Shown in pieces: positions 33,342 to 42,397 of a stretch of 64,000 nucleotides of DNA. The translations under genes were made by a program, and so were the position numbers. Position 1 is the stretch's first letter; every line of letters starts with the position of its first letter. The DNA comes from Paenibacillus thiaminolyticus (GTDB lineage Bacteria; Bacillota; Bacilli; Paenibacillales; Paenibacillaceae). The notes beneath the pieces were generated by a model. It had not been told where the DNA came from and did no database searches. It worked only from the letters and a program-made list of their open reading frames with translations. Where the stretch lies: the NCBI RefSeq assembly GCF_007066085.1, contig NZ_CP041405.1, positions 124,001 through 188,000 of the forward strand, in the 5' to 3' direction.

Positions 33342-33713
33342 GTGCTTATCGCTTACGACTCGAAGACCGGCAACGTGAAGCGTTTTGTCGAGAAGCTGAA
33401 TTTGGATTGTGTTCGCATATCGGAAGAGACGAAGCTGACCGACCCCTTTATTTTGATCACGTACACGACAGGGTTCGGACAAGTGCCTCAATCTACGATG
33501 CAATTCCTCGAGGAGCATGGCCATTTGCTGCAAGGCGTCGCTTCCAGCGGCAATATGAACTGGGGCATCCGGTACGGACTGGCAGCCGATCATATTTCTC
33601 GATTATATTCTGTGCCCGTGCTGATGAAGTTCGAGCTCAGCGGCACGAAGAAAGATGTAGAACAATTTTCTCGGGAGGTCCATTACTTTGATACCAAAAT
33701 GGATACAGCTTAA
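33342..33713 (+). CDS. nrdI: NrdI, flavodoxin-like ribonucleotide reductase maturation protein
   Basis: About 123 residues, with the flavodoxin-like start VLIAYDSKTGNVKRF and the NrdI hallmarks LITYTTGFGQVPQSTMQFL and GVASSGNMNWG. NrdI supplies the oxidant that activates the manganese tyrosyl-radical cofactor of NrdF. I use GTG 33342, with GGAGGG six bases upstream. It heads the nrdI-nrdE-nrdF operon and overlaps the start of nrdE. Confidence 0.93.
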   Translation: MLIAYDSKTGNVKRFVEKLNLDCVRISEETKLTDPFILITYTTGFGQVPQSTMQFLEEHGHLLQGVASSGNMNWGIRYGLAADHISRLYSVPVLMKFELSGTKKDVEQFSREVHYFDTKMDTA

Positions 33714-35778
33714 CAACGAAATTATGGTCCAGAAGGACGGCAAATTCCAATTTGACAAAGATCGCGAAGCGGCGAAAAGCTATTTCATCGACTATGTCAA
33801 TCAAAATACAGTATTCTTCCATAATCTTGAGGAGAAGATTCATTATCTGATAGAGAACGACTACTATGAAAAAGAATTGTTCGACAAGTACGAGTTCAAG
33901 GATATTAAGCGTCTCTATGAATATTTGTACGGGAAGAAGTTCCGCTTCCCATCGTTCATGAGCGCGTTCAAGTTCTATAACAACTATGCGATGAAGACCA
34001 ATGACGATACAAAGTTCCTGGAGCGCTACGAGGACCGGCTGGCCGTTGTCTCCCTGTTCCTGGCGAGCGGGAATATCGACAAGGCGTTCGAGTATGCCGA
34101 ATTGTTAATCTCCCAGGAGTATCAGCCAGCGACGCCGACATTCCTGAATGCCGGGAAGAAGCGGAGAGGGGAGCTGGTCAGCTGCTTCCTGCTCGAAGTG
34201 GATGATTCGATGAACTCGATCGGATTCTCGATCAACTCGGCGCTGCAACTGAGCAAGATTGGCGGCGGCGTCAGCCTGAATTTGAGCAAAATCCGCGGTG
34301 CCGGCGAGCAGATCAAAGGGCTGGACGGCAAGGCAAGCGGCGTACTTCCGGTCATGAAGCTGTTCGAGGATGCGTTCTCCTATGCGAACCAATTGGGGCA
34401 GCGCGACGGCAGCGGTGTCGTCTACTTGAATGTATTCCATTCCGATATTCATGAATTTTTGGATACGAAGAAAATCAACAGCGATGAGAAAATCCGGATC
34501 AAGACCTTGTCGCTTGGCGTTGTGGCTCCGAATAAATTTTTCGAGCTGGTCGAGCAGGACAAGGATATGTACTTGTTCTATCCGTATACCGTGTACAAGG
34601 AGTACGGCAAGCACCTGGACGACATGGACATCAGCGAGATGTACGATGAGCTTGTCGACAATCCGAATGTACGGAAGAAGAAGATTGTCGCGCGCGACCT
34701 GATTTTGAAGATTGCGCAGATTCAGATGGAATCGGGCTATCCTTATATCATGTTCGTCGATAATACGAATGAATATCATGCGCTTAAAGAAGTCGGACGC
34801 GTCAAGTTCTCGAACCTGTGCAGCGAGATCGCGCAGCTTAGCGAAGTGTCCACGATCAACGACTACGGCGTAGAGGACGAGATCCATCGCGATATTTCCT
34901 GCAACCTCGGATCGTTGAACATTGTTAACGTCATGAAAAATAAGCGGATGCGCGACACGGTGCACCGCGCGATGGATGCGTTGACCGAAGTGAGCGACCG
35001 CAGCAATATCAGCATTGTGCCATCGGTGGCCAAGGCGAACCGCGAGCTCCATTCCGTCGGCTTGGGTGCGATGAATCTGCACGGCTTTTTGGCGAAGAAC
35101 AAGATCGCCTATGAATCGAAGGAAGCGAGAGACTTCGTTCGCGCGTTCTTCATGATGGTGAATTTCTATTCCCTGGAGCGTTCCATGCTGATCGCGCAGG
35201 AGCGCGGCATGACGTTCACAGATTTCGACAAGAGCGAATATGCAAGCGGCGCGTACTTCGACCGTTACTTGAATACCGACTACAGACCAAAGACGGAGCG
35301 AGTGCAGCAGCTGTTCGAAGGCCATACGATGCCGACCCTCGAAGATTGGGCCCGCTTGAAGGAGCAGGTGATGGAGCATGGCTTGTACCATGCGTACCGT
35401 TTGGCGATTGCGCCGACAGGCTCGATCTCGTACCTGCAGTCCTCGACAGCGTCCATCGCGCCGATTACGCAGCGAATCGAAGAGCGCGAATACGGCGATT
35501 CGAAGACGATCTATCCGATGCCGTACATTAGCGATGAGAACTACTTCTATTACAAAGAAGCTTATGATATGGATATGTTCAACTTGATCGACCTGGTTGC
35601 GGATGTGCAGGTCCACGTGGACCAAGCCATTTCGACCGTCTTGTTCGTGAAGGATGATCTGACGACCCGCGATCTGGCGAAGTACTATATCTACGCACAG
35701 AAGAAGGGGCTCAAGACGCTCTATTATACCCGGACGAAAAAGAAAACGATCGACGAGTGCGTGAGCTGCGTCGTATAA
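33688..35778 (+). CDS. nrdE: Class Ib ribonucleoside-diphosphate reductase alpha subunit
   Basis: A 696-residue catalytic subunit, close to the usual 700 of Bacillus NrdE. Active-site cysteines include C166 (GELVSCFLLEVDDS) and the DISCNLGSLN cysteine; the redox-active C-terminal pair is C691 and C694 (CVSC). ATGSISYL-type loop APTGSISYLQSSTASIAP is present. No intein or intron interrupts it. It starts with TTG 33688, nine bases after GGGAGG, inside the end of nrdI. It reduces ribonucleoside diphosphates to deoxy forms with NrdF. Confidence 0.95.
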   Translation: MIPKWIQLNNEIMVQKDGKFQFDKDREAAKSYFIDYVNQNTVFFHNLEEKIHYLIENDYYEKELFDKYEFKDIKRLYEYLYGKKFRFPSFMSAFKFYNNYAMKTNDDTKFLERYEDRLAVVSLFLASGNIDKAFEYAELLISQEYQPATPTFLNAGKKRRGELVSCFLLEVDDSMNSIGFSINSALQLSKIGGGVSLNLSKIRGAGEQIKGLDGKASGVLPVMKLFEDAFSYANQLGQRDGSGVVYLNVFHSDIHEFLDTKKINSDEKIRIKTLSLGVVAPNKFFELVEQDKDMYLFYPYTVYKEYGKHLDDMDISEMYDELVDNPNVRKKKIVARDLILKIAQIQMESGYPYIMFVDNTNEYHALKEVGRVKFSNLCSEIAQLSEVSTINDYGVEDEIHRDISCNLGSLNIVNVMKNKRMRDTVHRAMDALTEVSDRSNISIVPSVAKANRELHSVGLGAMNLHGFLAKNKIAYESKEARDFVRAFFMMVNFYSLERSMLIAQERGMTFTDFDKSEYASGAYFDRYLNTDYRPKTERVQQLFEGHTMPTLEDWARLKEQVMEHGLYHAYRLAIAPTGSISYLQSSTASIAPITQRIEEREYGDSKTIYPMPYISDENYFYYKEAYDMDMFNLIDLVADVQVHVDQAISTVLFVKDDLTTRDLAKYYIYAQKKGLKTLYYTRTKKKTIDECVSCVV

Positions 35779-35848
35779 GTTGAATAAGTCGTATCAGCCG
35801 GAGCCTTATAAGTTGCAGAAGTTGCAGATATAGAAGGAGAATTCGTCG

Positions 35849-36844
35849 ATGAAAAATTTTGAAGCAGTGAACTGGAACCGGCCCGAGTCGGATTATATGG
35901 AAATGCTGTGGACGCAAAATACGTCCCAGTTCTGGCTGGATACCGAGATTCCAATCTCGAAGGACCTGAAGTCATGGTCCAAAATGACCGAAGACGAGAA
36001 GCTCGCCTACATGCATGTGCTTGGAGGCCTCACGCTGCTCGATACGGAACAAGGCAACGTCGGCATGCCGGTCATTGCGCAGCACGTCGAAGGCAAGCAG
36101 AAAAAAGCGATTCTGATCTTCCAGGCCGCGATGGAAGAGATTCATGCGAAAAGCTATAGCACGATCTTTACGACCGTGGCCAGCACGGCCATGATCGACG
36201 AGACGTTCGACTGGGTGAAGGAGAACAAGCATCTGCAGAAGAAGACCGCGATCATCGATGGTCTGTATAAAGGCATCAAAGACAATGATCCGGTCAGCCT
36301 GTACAAGGCAATGGTCGCGTCGGTCTTCCTGGAAAGCTTTTTGTTCTACTCGGGCTTCTTCTATCCGCTGTATTTGGCTGGACAAGGCAAAATGGTGGCA
36401 AGCGGGGAGATCATCAAGCTAATCATCCGGGACGAAAGTGTTCATGGCGTTTTCGTTGGCTTGCTTGCGCAAGAAATCTATAATATGCAGAGCGCAGCTA
36501 TGCAGCAGGAGCTGTCCCAATTTGTGCAAAATCTGCTTCTTGAGCTGTATGAGAACGAGCTGGAGTATACGCAGCATCTGTATGATGCGATCGGACTTAC
36601 GCATGAAGTGAAGAAGTATATTCGCTATAACGGCAACAAAGCGCTGATGAACCTCGGCTTCGAGCCGCATTTCCCGGAAGAGGAAGTCAATCCGGTCGTT
36701 CTGAACGGCATTCGCACCGAGACGAGCACGCATGACTTCTTCTCGACGAAGGGCAGCGGTTATCAGAAGGGGAAAGTAGAGCCTTTGCAGGACAAAGACT
36801 TCACGATGCTGAATGATCGCGTGAAGCAATCGGAGATTTTTTAA
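35849..36844 (+). CDS. nrdF: Class Ib ribonucleoside-diphosphate reductase beta subunit
   Basis: A 331-residue radical-generating subunit. Metal ligands sit in [18 protein letters not shown] and IIRDESVHG, and helices typical of the ferritin-like fold follow. AAGGAG precedes the ATG. It lies 70 bases after nrdE and completes the operon; NrdI would load the manganese/tyrosyl radical cofactor. A terminator follows. Confidence 0.95.
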   Translation: MKNFEAVNWNRPESDYMEMLWTQNTSQFWLDTEIPISKDLKSWSKMTEDEKLAYMHVLGGLTLLDTEQGNVGMPVIAQHVEGKQKKAILIFQAAMEEIHAKSYSTIFTTVASTAMIDETFDWVKENKHLQKKTAIIDGLYKGIKDNDPVSLYKAMVASVFLESFLFYSGFFYPLYLAGQGKMVASGEIIKLIIRDESVHGVFVGLLAQEIYNMQSAAMQQELSQFVQNLLLELYENELEYTQHLYDAIGLTHEVKKYIRYNGNKALMNLGFEPHFPEEEVNPVVLNGIRTETSTHDFFSTKGSGYQKGKVEPLQDKDFTMLNDRVKQSEIF

Positions 36845-36856
36845 CGAACATAAGCT

Positions 36857-36923
36857 GCACCCTTCAGAACGGGCACAGGACGAAGCCGCTGGCTTATCCG
36901 CTGCTGCTGAGGGGTGCTTTTTT
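36857..36923 (+). terminator. Terminator of the nrd operon
   Basis: GCACCCTTCAG (36857-36867) pairs with CTGAGGGGTGC (36907-36917), followed by TTTTTT. 36924-37104 shows no convincing gene. Confidence 0.75.
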
Positions 36924-37104
36924 ATGCAGCGATGTGGGTTGCGGGCCGTGATATGTCGCGTGGGTACCGCGGTATACTGTGGCCGTGTGGCCTGCACCGG
37001 AATTGTACAGCGTTTGTGCTGCAACTCGTGTACCGTGCCCCTTCTTGCATCGATAAGGCTTCCGCTTGTGGAATTCCGTTAGCTTGGAACAGCGATAAAG
37101 CGCG

Positions 37105-37315
37105 TAAAACTTAAAAATGCTGCAAATCTGCAGCTTTCTCGTGATCACGACGGCACCTTAGAGGGAATCCTGCGAAAGTGCATCAATTTCACTCCTATCA
37201 CTTAAAAAGAAGAGAAAAACAGTCAAAATGATGTAGATTTGCAGGAATTTCACTTCACAGTAGTATAAATGTAATAAAATAATGTATAAATGCAGGATTT
37301 TACTATATTACCACC
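37105..37315 (+). repeat. Dispersed intergenic element, copy B
   Basis: The stretch carries the same ordered blocks as copy C: AATGCTGCAAATCTGCAGCT, TTTCTCGTGATCACGACGG, GGAATCCTGCGAAAGTGCAT, GATGTAGATTTGCAGGAATT and AATGCAGGATTTTACT. It is in the same orientation as copies A and C but lacks a headed hairpin; the nrd terminator stands in its place. Confidence 0.65.
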
Positions 37316-37361
37316 AAGCCAACACACTTCATCAACAAGTCACAGGACATCCCGGCGCCCG

Positions 37362-37394
37362 CAAAAACAAAAAAGCCGGCACCATGCCGGCTTT
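37362..37394 (-). terminator. Terminator of brnQ
   Basis: AAAGCCGGCA and TGCCGGCTTT (37372-37394) form a stem; on the minus strand a TTTTTTGTTTTT tract follows. It serves brnQ, whose stop is at 37423. Confidence 0.85.
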
Positions 37395-37422
37395 GCAAGT
37401 TTCTACTCAATTTTTTTGCATC

Positions 37423-38784
37423 TTAGTCTTCATATTGCGAAGCCGGGGCACCGGCACGTCCCCGATTCCATATCGCCCCGATTATCCATCCTGCAAGCCA
37501 TCCAATAATCCCGCCTGCTACCGCCGGAATGACCCAGCCGATTCCCTGCTTATACAAAGGAATGTGCTTGAGCCACTCCGTAACCTGTTCTACCGGGACT
37601 TTGGCCTCCTTCAACCCGTCAAATAAGCTAATGAGCACAGTTCCGATCAACGCGCCGGCATAGACGGATGGGCGCCCGCCGAATAAGCTGTGGCCCAAGG
37701 ACATTATGATTAACACAATAGCTACAGGATAGATGACCAACAGCACTGGAACTGATACCGACAGAATGGTATTCAACCCCAGATTGGCTACTAATAAGCC
37801 CACAACGCAAGTCAGGAACGCGACTTGATTATAACTGAGCCGGTGGAATAAGGTGGAAAAATACTGGCTGCAAGCGGATACGAGCCCGATGCAGGTCGTC
37901 AGGCAGGCAAGCGTAACGATGATGGCCAGCAAGATTAATCCGGACTGTCCGAACAGTTTTTGGACGATTAGCGTTAGCAACTGCCCTCCATTTTTCGCAT
38001 AGCCGAATTCAGTTACACTTGTCATCCCGAGCCATCCCAGCGCCGCATAGACGAGCGACAAGCCCACGCCTGCGATGATGGCGGCTTGAATCGTGGCTTT
38101 CGTAATCGCGCGCTTGTCCTGGACGTCTTGATCGCGGATCGCATTGATGACGATGATGCCGAACGCGAGCGCGGCGATCGTATCCAGTGTCATATAGCCC
38201 TCCATAAATCCTTTGAAGCCGGGCGAAGTCGCATACTCCTGTACCGCAGGCTGCGCTTCTCCAAGCGGATTCATCATCGCAGCGATGAAGAGTCCGGCGA
38301 TGGAGACGAGCAGCAAGGGCGTAAGAATCTTCCCGACACGGGCCACCAATTTGGATGGATTCAAGCAGAGCCAATAGACGAGAACAAAGAACGCGAGCGT
38401 ATAAGCCAAGAGCATCCAACCGTTTGGTTGAAGCGGCTCGGGCAAAAAGGGGAGCATTCCCATCTCGAAGGACACATTAGCTACACGGGGAATCCCCATA
38501 AAAGGGCCGATCGATAAGTAGGCGATGACGGCAAACAGGATGCCGAACTTCGGATGCACCCGGCCAGCGAGATGCTGCACGTCCCGGCCCGTCAGGGCAA
38601 TCGCGATGACGGCGAGCAGCGGCAAGCCAACGCCGGTCAGAATAAAGCCAAGCATGGCGACGGCGAAGCTGTCTCCCGCCTGCTGCCCTAGTATCGGCGG
38701 AAATATTAAGTTCCCTGCGCCAAAAAATAACGAAAAAAGCATGAGTCCCACGAAAAATACGTGGCTTCCCGATAGTGATTTCAT
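37423..38784 (-). CDS. brnQ: Branched-chain amino acid:cation symporter
   Basis: A 453-residue, roughly twelve-helix transporter of the BrnQ/LivCS family: GLMLFSLFFGAGNLIFPPIL and TGVGLPLLAVIAIALTGRDV at the N-terminus, and LTCVVGLLVANLGLNTILSV in the C-terminal half. It imports leucine, isoleucine and valine with sodium. The gene is read from a T-box leader (38829-39130) on the same strand, so expression should rise when the cognate tRNA is uncharged. Confidence 0.93.
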   Translation of the reverse strand: MKSLSGSHVFFVGLMLFSLFFGAGNLIFPPILGQQAGDSFAVAMLGFILTGVGLPLLAVIAIALTGRDVQHLAGRVHPKFGILFAVIAYLSIGPFMGIPRVANVSFEMGMLPFLPEPLQPNGWMLLAYTLAFFVLVYWLCLNPSKLVARVGKILTPLLLVSIAGLFIAAMMNPLGEAQPAVQEYATSPGFKGFMEGYMTLDTIAALAFGIIVINAIRDQDVQDKRAITKATIQAAIIAGVGLSLVYAALGWLGMTSVTEFGYAKNGGQLLTLIVQKLFGQSGLILLAIIVTLACLTTCIGLVSACSQYFSTLFHRLSYNQVAFLTCVVGLLVANLGLNTILSVSVPVLLVIYPVAIVLIIMSLGHSLFGGRPSVYAGALIGTVLISLFDGLKEAKVPVEQVTEWLKHIPLYKQGIGWVIPAVAGGIIGWLAGWIIGAIWNRGRAGAPASQYED

Positions 38785-38828
38785 CTATTCTTCCCCCTAG
38801 ACTTCTTGACGATTTCTTACACAAACGC

Positions 38829-39130
38829 AAAAAATCCGCCCCTTCACAGGGACGGAATGTGATCCGCGTTACCACCCATTTTCACGGAGCAAGTTCTTAT
38901 CGTTCCCGCACCATGCAGCTCATTACGTACTGATATACCATACGAATTCCGGATAACGGTGGAAGTCCGTCGCAGCTTACTCGAGTTCAGCCGCGCTTCT
39001 CGGAGATGACCTTCAGTTATGAGCCGAACGTTGGCTTCCAGCACACACCAACTCTCTGGAGATCGGGATTCATAGCTTACTCTTCTCGTCCATGAAAGTT
39101 TACGTCAAGTGTTTGTTATCTATTTTCACA
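38829..39130 (-). promoter_or_regulatory. T-box riboswitch leader of brnQ
   Basis: On the minus strand the conserved T-box GGGTGGTAACGCGG (38878-38864) precedes a terminator (CCGTCCC...GGGGCGG then ATTTTTT, about 38856-38829). Upstream lies a Stem I-like region with GAGTAAGCTATGA, GAAGGTCATC and AGTTGGTGTGTGCTGGAAGC. The UGGU in the T-box pairs with an ACCA tRNA end, which suits tRNA-Val, -Ile or -Leu. The GUC after GAAG is a plausible valine specifier, but I could not verify the fold. Confidence 0.88.
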
Positions 39131-39158
39131 TAATACCATGGAGCTTGTCTAGGCACAA
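39130..39158 (-). promoter_or_regulatory. Promoter of the brnQ T-box transcript
   Basis: On the minus strand: TTGTGC (39158-39153), a 17-base spacer and TATTAT (39135-39130), directly ahead of the T-box leader. Confidence 0.6.
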
Positions 39159-39431
39159 TATATCACAATCATATTCCTGCTAGGGAAAGTTGCCGGCATT
39201 CCTCCCTCATTTCCTCCGTTTCCTTTACCTATTCCTATGCCCGGTCATCGGAAATGGTGCCCCCGAATGTTCATAAAGTCCGGATACCCCCGGCTCGTCA
39301 TTCTGAATCTTCCCCTAGAGTTTCGGTATATTGCGGTTTCATTCGAAAATGCGTCCATGCGGGTGATTGTGAGTGTATACTCGGAAGCAGCAGGAATTCA
39401 ATTTCACAACGTGAAGGGGATGCATTACGGC

Positions 39432-40871
39432 ATGGCGAAAAATTTCAATCTGGATTTGGATAGGGAAGAACGGATGCACATCGGTGAGTATCTGCTGGAA
39501 CGGATCAATGACTATATGGGGAATATCCGCGAAATCCGAGTCTCGCCTGAGCTTGATGTGGATGCGATCGTTCAGTTTGCGCAAAGAATATCGTTCGATC
39601 ATCCTGTCGGCGCGCAGGAGGCGATTGATCATATTGTGGAGGGATTAACTCAATTCCAGGTACATACGCCGCATCCGCGGTATTTCGGTCTGTATAATCC
39701 GCGGCCCAACTATATGGGGATTATGGCGGACACCCTTACTGCAGCCTTCAATCCGCAGCTTGCAGCATGGACCCATGCACCCGCAGCGGTCGAAATCGAG
39801 AACTACGTGCTGAAAGAAATCGCAGCAAAATTCGGTTATTCAGCCGAAACGGCAGACGGGACATTTACGACGGGGGGAGCGGAGGCCAATCTGACGGCCG
39901 TCCTGACCGCACTGATTCATCATTTTCCTTCCTATGCGAAGGAAGGGCTGAGGGCGCTCAAGGCGCAGCCCGTCATGTATGCTTCAGCGGAGAGTCATCA
40001 TTCCTTGGTGAAGGCTGCACGTTCTTGTGGGCTAGGCACAGATTCGCTTCGCATCATTCCGGTGGACTCCGGATTGCGCATGGATGTCCGCGCGCTTGAG
40101 CAGCAGATTGCAGCGGATCGCGCCGCCGGGTATGCTCCGTTTCTCATCATCGGGACAGGGGGAACGACTGGAGCCGGAGCGATTGATCCGATTAGCGCAC
40201 TCGGCGATGTAGCTGAAGATGAACGACTGTGGCTGCATGTGGATGCGGCCTACGGCGGTGCCTGCGTGTTCGCGCCAGAACTGCTGGAGCAGCTTCGTGA
40301 CATTCGGCGGGCCGACTCGCTTACCTTCGACGCGCATAAGTGGATGTCAGTTCCTATGGGGGCGGGAATGTATTTGACGCGGCATCGTGATGTTCTGCAT
40401 CAAGCGTTCAGCATCACAGCCGATTATATGCCGAAGGAGGGGGCTGGCCTGGATCGCGTTGATCCGTTCACCCATTCGATTCAATGGTCACGAAGATTTA
40501 TCGGTTTGAAATTGTATTTATCGCTGGCGACGGCGGGCTGGGATGGCTACAGTAGAGTGATTCGGCACCAGGTTGCGATGGGGGACCGTTTGCGCCAAGA
40601 ACTAGCGCGCTCGAATTGGACGGTCGTCAATGATACCGTGCTGCCCGTCGTATGCTTTACGGATATCCGTGTCCCGGCAGAGAGCCGTTCGGAGTTCGTA
40701 TCGTTCATCTGTCAAGAGGTGCTTCGTTCCGGACAGGCTTGGATATCAATCTATGAAATGAACCAGGAACTGGCGCTGCGGGCTTGCATTACGAACTACG
40801 AGACGACAGAGGAAGATATTATCGCGCTGGTGGAACTGCTCAATAGTGCGAGGGCAAAGATGAAGAACTAA
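39432..40871 (+). CDS. Pyridoxal-phosphate-dependent decarboxylase (aromatic amino acid/glutamate type)
   Basis: About 479 residues of the group II decarboxylase fold. HPRYFGLYNPRPNYMGIMAD and TTGGAEANLTAVLTAL are typical of the PLP-binding domain, VDAAYGGACVF places the PLP Asp, and TFDAHKWMSVPMGAGM contains the Schiff-base Lys. The substrate may be an aromatic amino acid or another; the sequence does not decide. I use ATG 39432 (MAKNFNLDLD); an ATG at 39420 is too close to AAGGGG. The 65 codons ahead of it are open but lack a site. The gene stands alone before a terminator. Confidence 0.85.
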   Translation: MAKNFNLDLDREERMHIGEYLLERINDYMGNIREIRVSPELDVDAIVQFAQRISFDHPVGAQEAIDHIVEGLTQFQVHTPHPRYFGLYNPRPNYMGIMADTLTAAFNPQLAAWTHAPAAVEIENYVLKEIAAKFGYSAETADGTFTTGGAEANLTAVLTALIHHFPSYAKEGLRALKAQPVMYASAESHHSLVKAARSCGLGTDSLRIIPVDSGLRMDVRALEQQIAADRAAGYAPFLIIGTGGTTGAGAIDPISALGDVAEDERLWLHVDAAYGGACVFAPELLEQLRDIRRADSLTFDAHKWMSVPMGAGMYLTRHRDVLHQAFSITADYMPKEGAGLDRVDPFTHSIQWSRRFIGLKLYLSLATAGWDGYSRVIRHQVAMGDRLRQELARSNWTVVNDTVLPVVCFTDIRVPAESRSEFVSFICQEVLRSGQAWISIYEMNQELALRACITNYETTEEDIIALVELLNSARAKMKN

Positions 40872-40903
40872 ACATAAAGCTTACCTAATCAAAATATTGC
40901 TAG

Positions 40904-40949
40904 GAATCGACTTGTTACGGCCGCTGCCGCAGAGTCGATTCTTTTTTTT
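40904..40949 (+). terminator. Terminator after the decarboxylase gene
   Basis: GAATCGACT (40904-40912) pairs with AGTCGATTC (40933-40941), followed by eight T. Confidence 0.88.
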
Positions 40950-41124
40950 GATTCCGGCTGCAGAGACGGCAACCGCGCAGAAAATCCGTTTTGAAGCAGA
41001 CATAATCCGTTCATCGGTGGCTGGCGCCTGATTTCTCGCCTAGCATAAAAAGGAGCATGTGCCATGTAAAGCAACGAAGGAAGCATGACGGTGCCAAGAA
41101 AGATGCGAAAGGAAAGATGTAAAG

Positions 41125-42336
41125 ATGACTCGAGTTCGATTCAGTATATTTTTTAGCGTGTTCGTAGCAATGGTCGGGTTGATGATTATCGCCCCCGTGA
41201 TGCCTCCGCTGATACGCGAACTGGGGCTGAGCGAGACGCATTCGGGCCTGATTATCTCGCTTGGATCGGTCGCCATGGCCGTGATGGCGCCGGTGTGGGG
41301 GAGATGGAGCGATGTGCGGGGAAGAAAGCCGGTTATCCTGATTGGCTTCCTCGGCATGTTCATCAGCTACGTGCTGTTCACGGCGACGATATATGCCGGC
41401 TTGTCCCAGTTGATCAGCGGCGGCCTGCTGGTTGCGCTGCTCATCGTGGCACGCGGCCTGGTCGGCCTGTTCATTCCTGCCGTTCCCTCCGCGGCGCAGG
41501 CGTATATGGCGGACATCACGGATGAGCAGGGCCGCTCGGCAGGGATGGCGCTGATCGGCGCCGCCAATGGCATGGGCCTCGTGCTTGGCCCGGCCATTGC
41601 CGGAGCGTTCGCGCTTATCAGCCTTATTTGGCCGCTGTATATTGGCGCGCTGCTGCCGCTTATCGCGATTGTCGTCGCCCTGCTGCTGATCCCGGCGCAC
41701 AAGGTGAAGATTCAGGCCAAGCCTCCGAAGTTGAACCCGTTCCAACCGGGTCTTCGCCTTTATTTGTTCGCGGGACTGGCGACGATGCTGAGCATTGTTA
41801 CCTTGCAGGTGGTCGGGGGCTTCTATTTTCAGGATCAGTTGTCCATGACGACGCAGGAGACAGCGAGGATGTTGTCCATGGGCTTGATGGTAAGCGGGGT
41901 GGCGATGATTGTTACGCAGGGGCTGCAGATGAAAAAGCCGAAATGGCAGCCGAAGCCCTTGATTCTGGTCGGATCGGCGCTGCTCATATTCAGCATGCTG
42001 CTCTTTCTGTTCGTCATTGGCCTCGTCAGCTTCTACGCGGCCTTCTTCTTGTTCGGCGTCGGAGCCGGGCTGATGATGCCGGGCTTCATGTCCGGCTCCT
42101 CGCTTGCCGTGGCCCCCGAGCAGCAAGGCGGCGTAGCGGGGCTTGTCGGCTCGGTCTCCGGCATCTCTGCCGTGATCGCCCCGATTGTGAGCACGAGCCT
42201 GTACAAGCTCGATAAGCATCTTCCCTTTGCTGCGGTCGCTGCCTTAGTGCTGCTTATGGCCATTACGCTGCTAGTCGGCCGCGCGAAGCTTGCCGTAAGC
42301 AAGGAAGAAGCCGAAGCGGCAAATGCGGAGAAATAG
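41125..42336 (+). CDS. MFS transporter, possibly siderophore-related
   Basis: A 403-residue major facilitator protein with about twelve helices. The MFS signature between helices 2 and 3 reads GRWSDVRGRKPVILIGF, and the motif C-like region is GAANGMGLVLGPAIAGAF. AAAGGAAAG precedes the ATG. It is followed after 61 bases by two ABC half-transporters related to YbtPQ/IrtAB. MFS genes next to such pairs (as in ybtX) are common in siderophore loci, but direction of transport and substrate are not evident. No Fur box was found upstream. Confidence 0.85.
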   Translation: MTRVRFSIFFSVFVAMVGLMIIAPVMPPLIRELGLSETHSGLIISLGSVAMAVMAPVWGRWSDVRGRKPVILIGFLGMFISYVLFTATIYAGLSQLISGGLLVALLIVARGLVGLFIPAVPSAAQAYMADITDEQGRSAGMALIGAANGMGLVLGPAIAGAFALISLIWPLYIGALLPLIAIVVALLLIPAHKVKIQAKPPKLNPFQPGLRLYLFAGLATMLSIVTLQVVGGFYFQDQLSMTTQETARMLSMGLMVSGVAMIVTQGLQMKKPKWQPKPLILVGSALLIFSMLLFLFVIGLVSFYAAFFLFGVGAGLMMPGFMSGSSLAVAPEQQGGVAGLVGSVSGISAVIAPIVSTSLYKLDKHLPFAAVAALVLLMAITLLVGRAKLAVSKEEAEAANAEK

Positions 42337-42397
42337 GTATGTACCTGTCCTTGAGCCGAGTATAAGCATGTCATGAGATGAATGAGGTGAGCCGCCA

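Noticed and set aside
34105..35625. A 506-codon minus-strand open frame opposite nrdE
   Set aside because: It mirrors a highly conserved GC-rich coding gene, has no ribosome binding site and reads as low-complexity shadow protein; nrdE explains the sequence completely.
41011..42219. A 402-codon minus-strand open frame opposite the MFS gene
   Set aside because: Its product is extremely rich in Arg, Gln, His and Asp, typical of an antisense shadow of a hydrophobic membrane protein.
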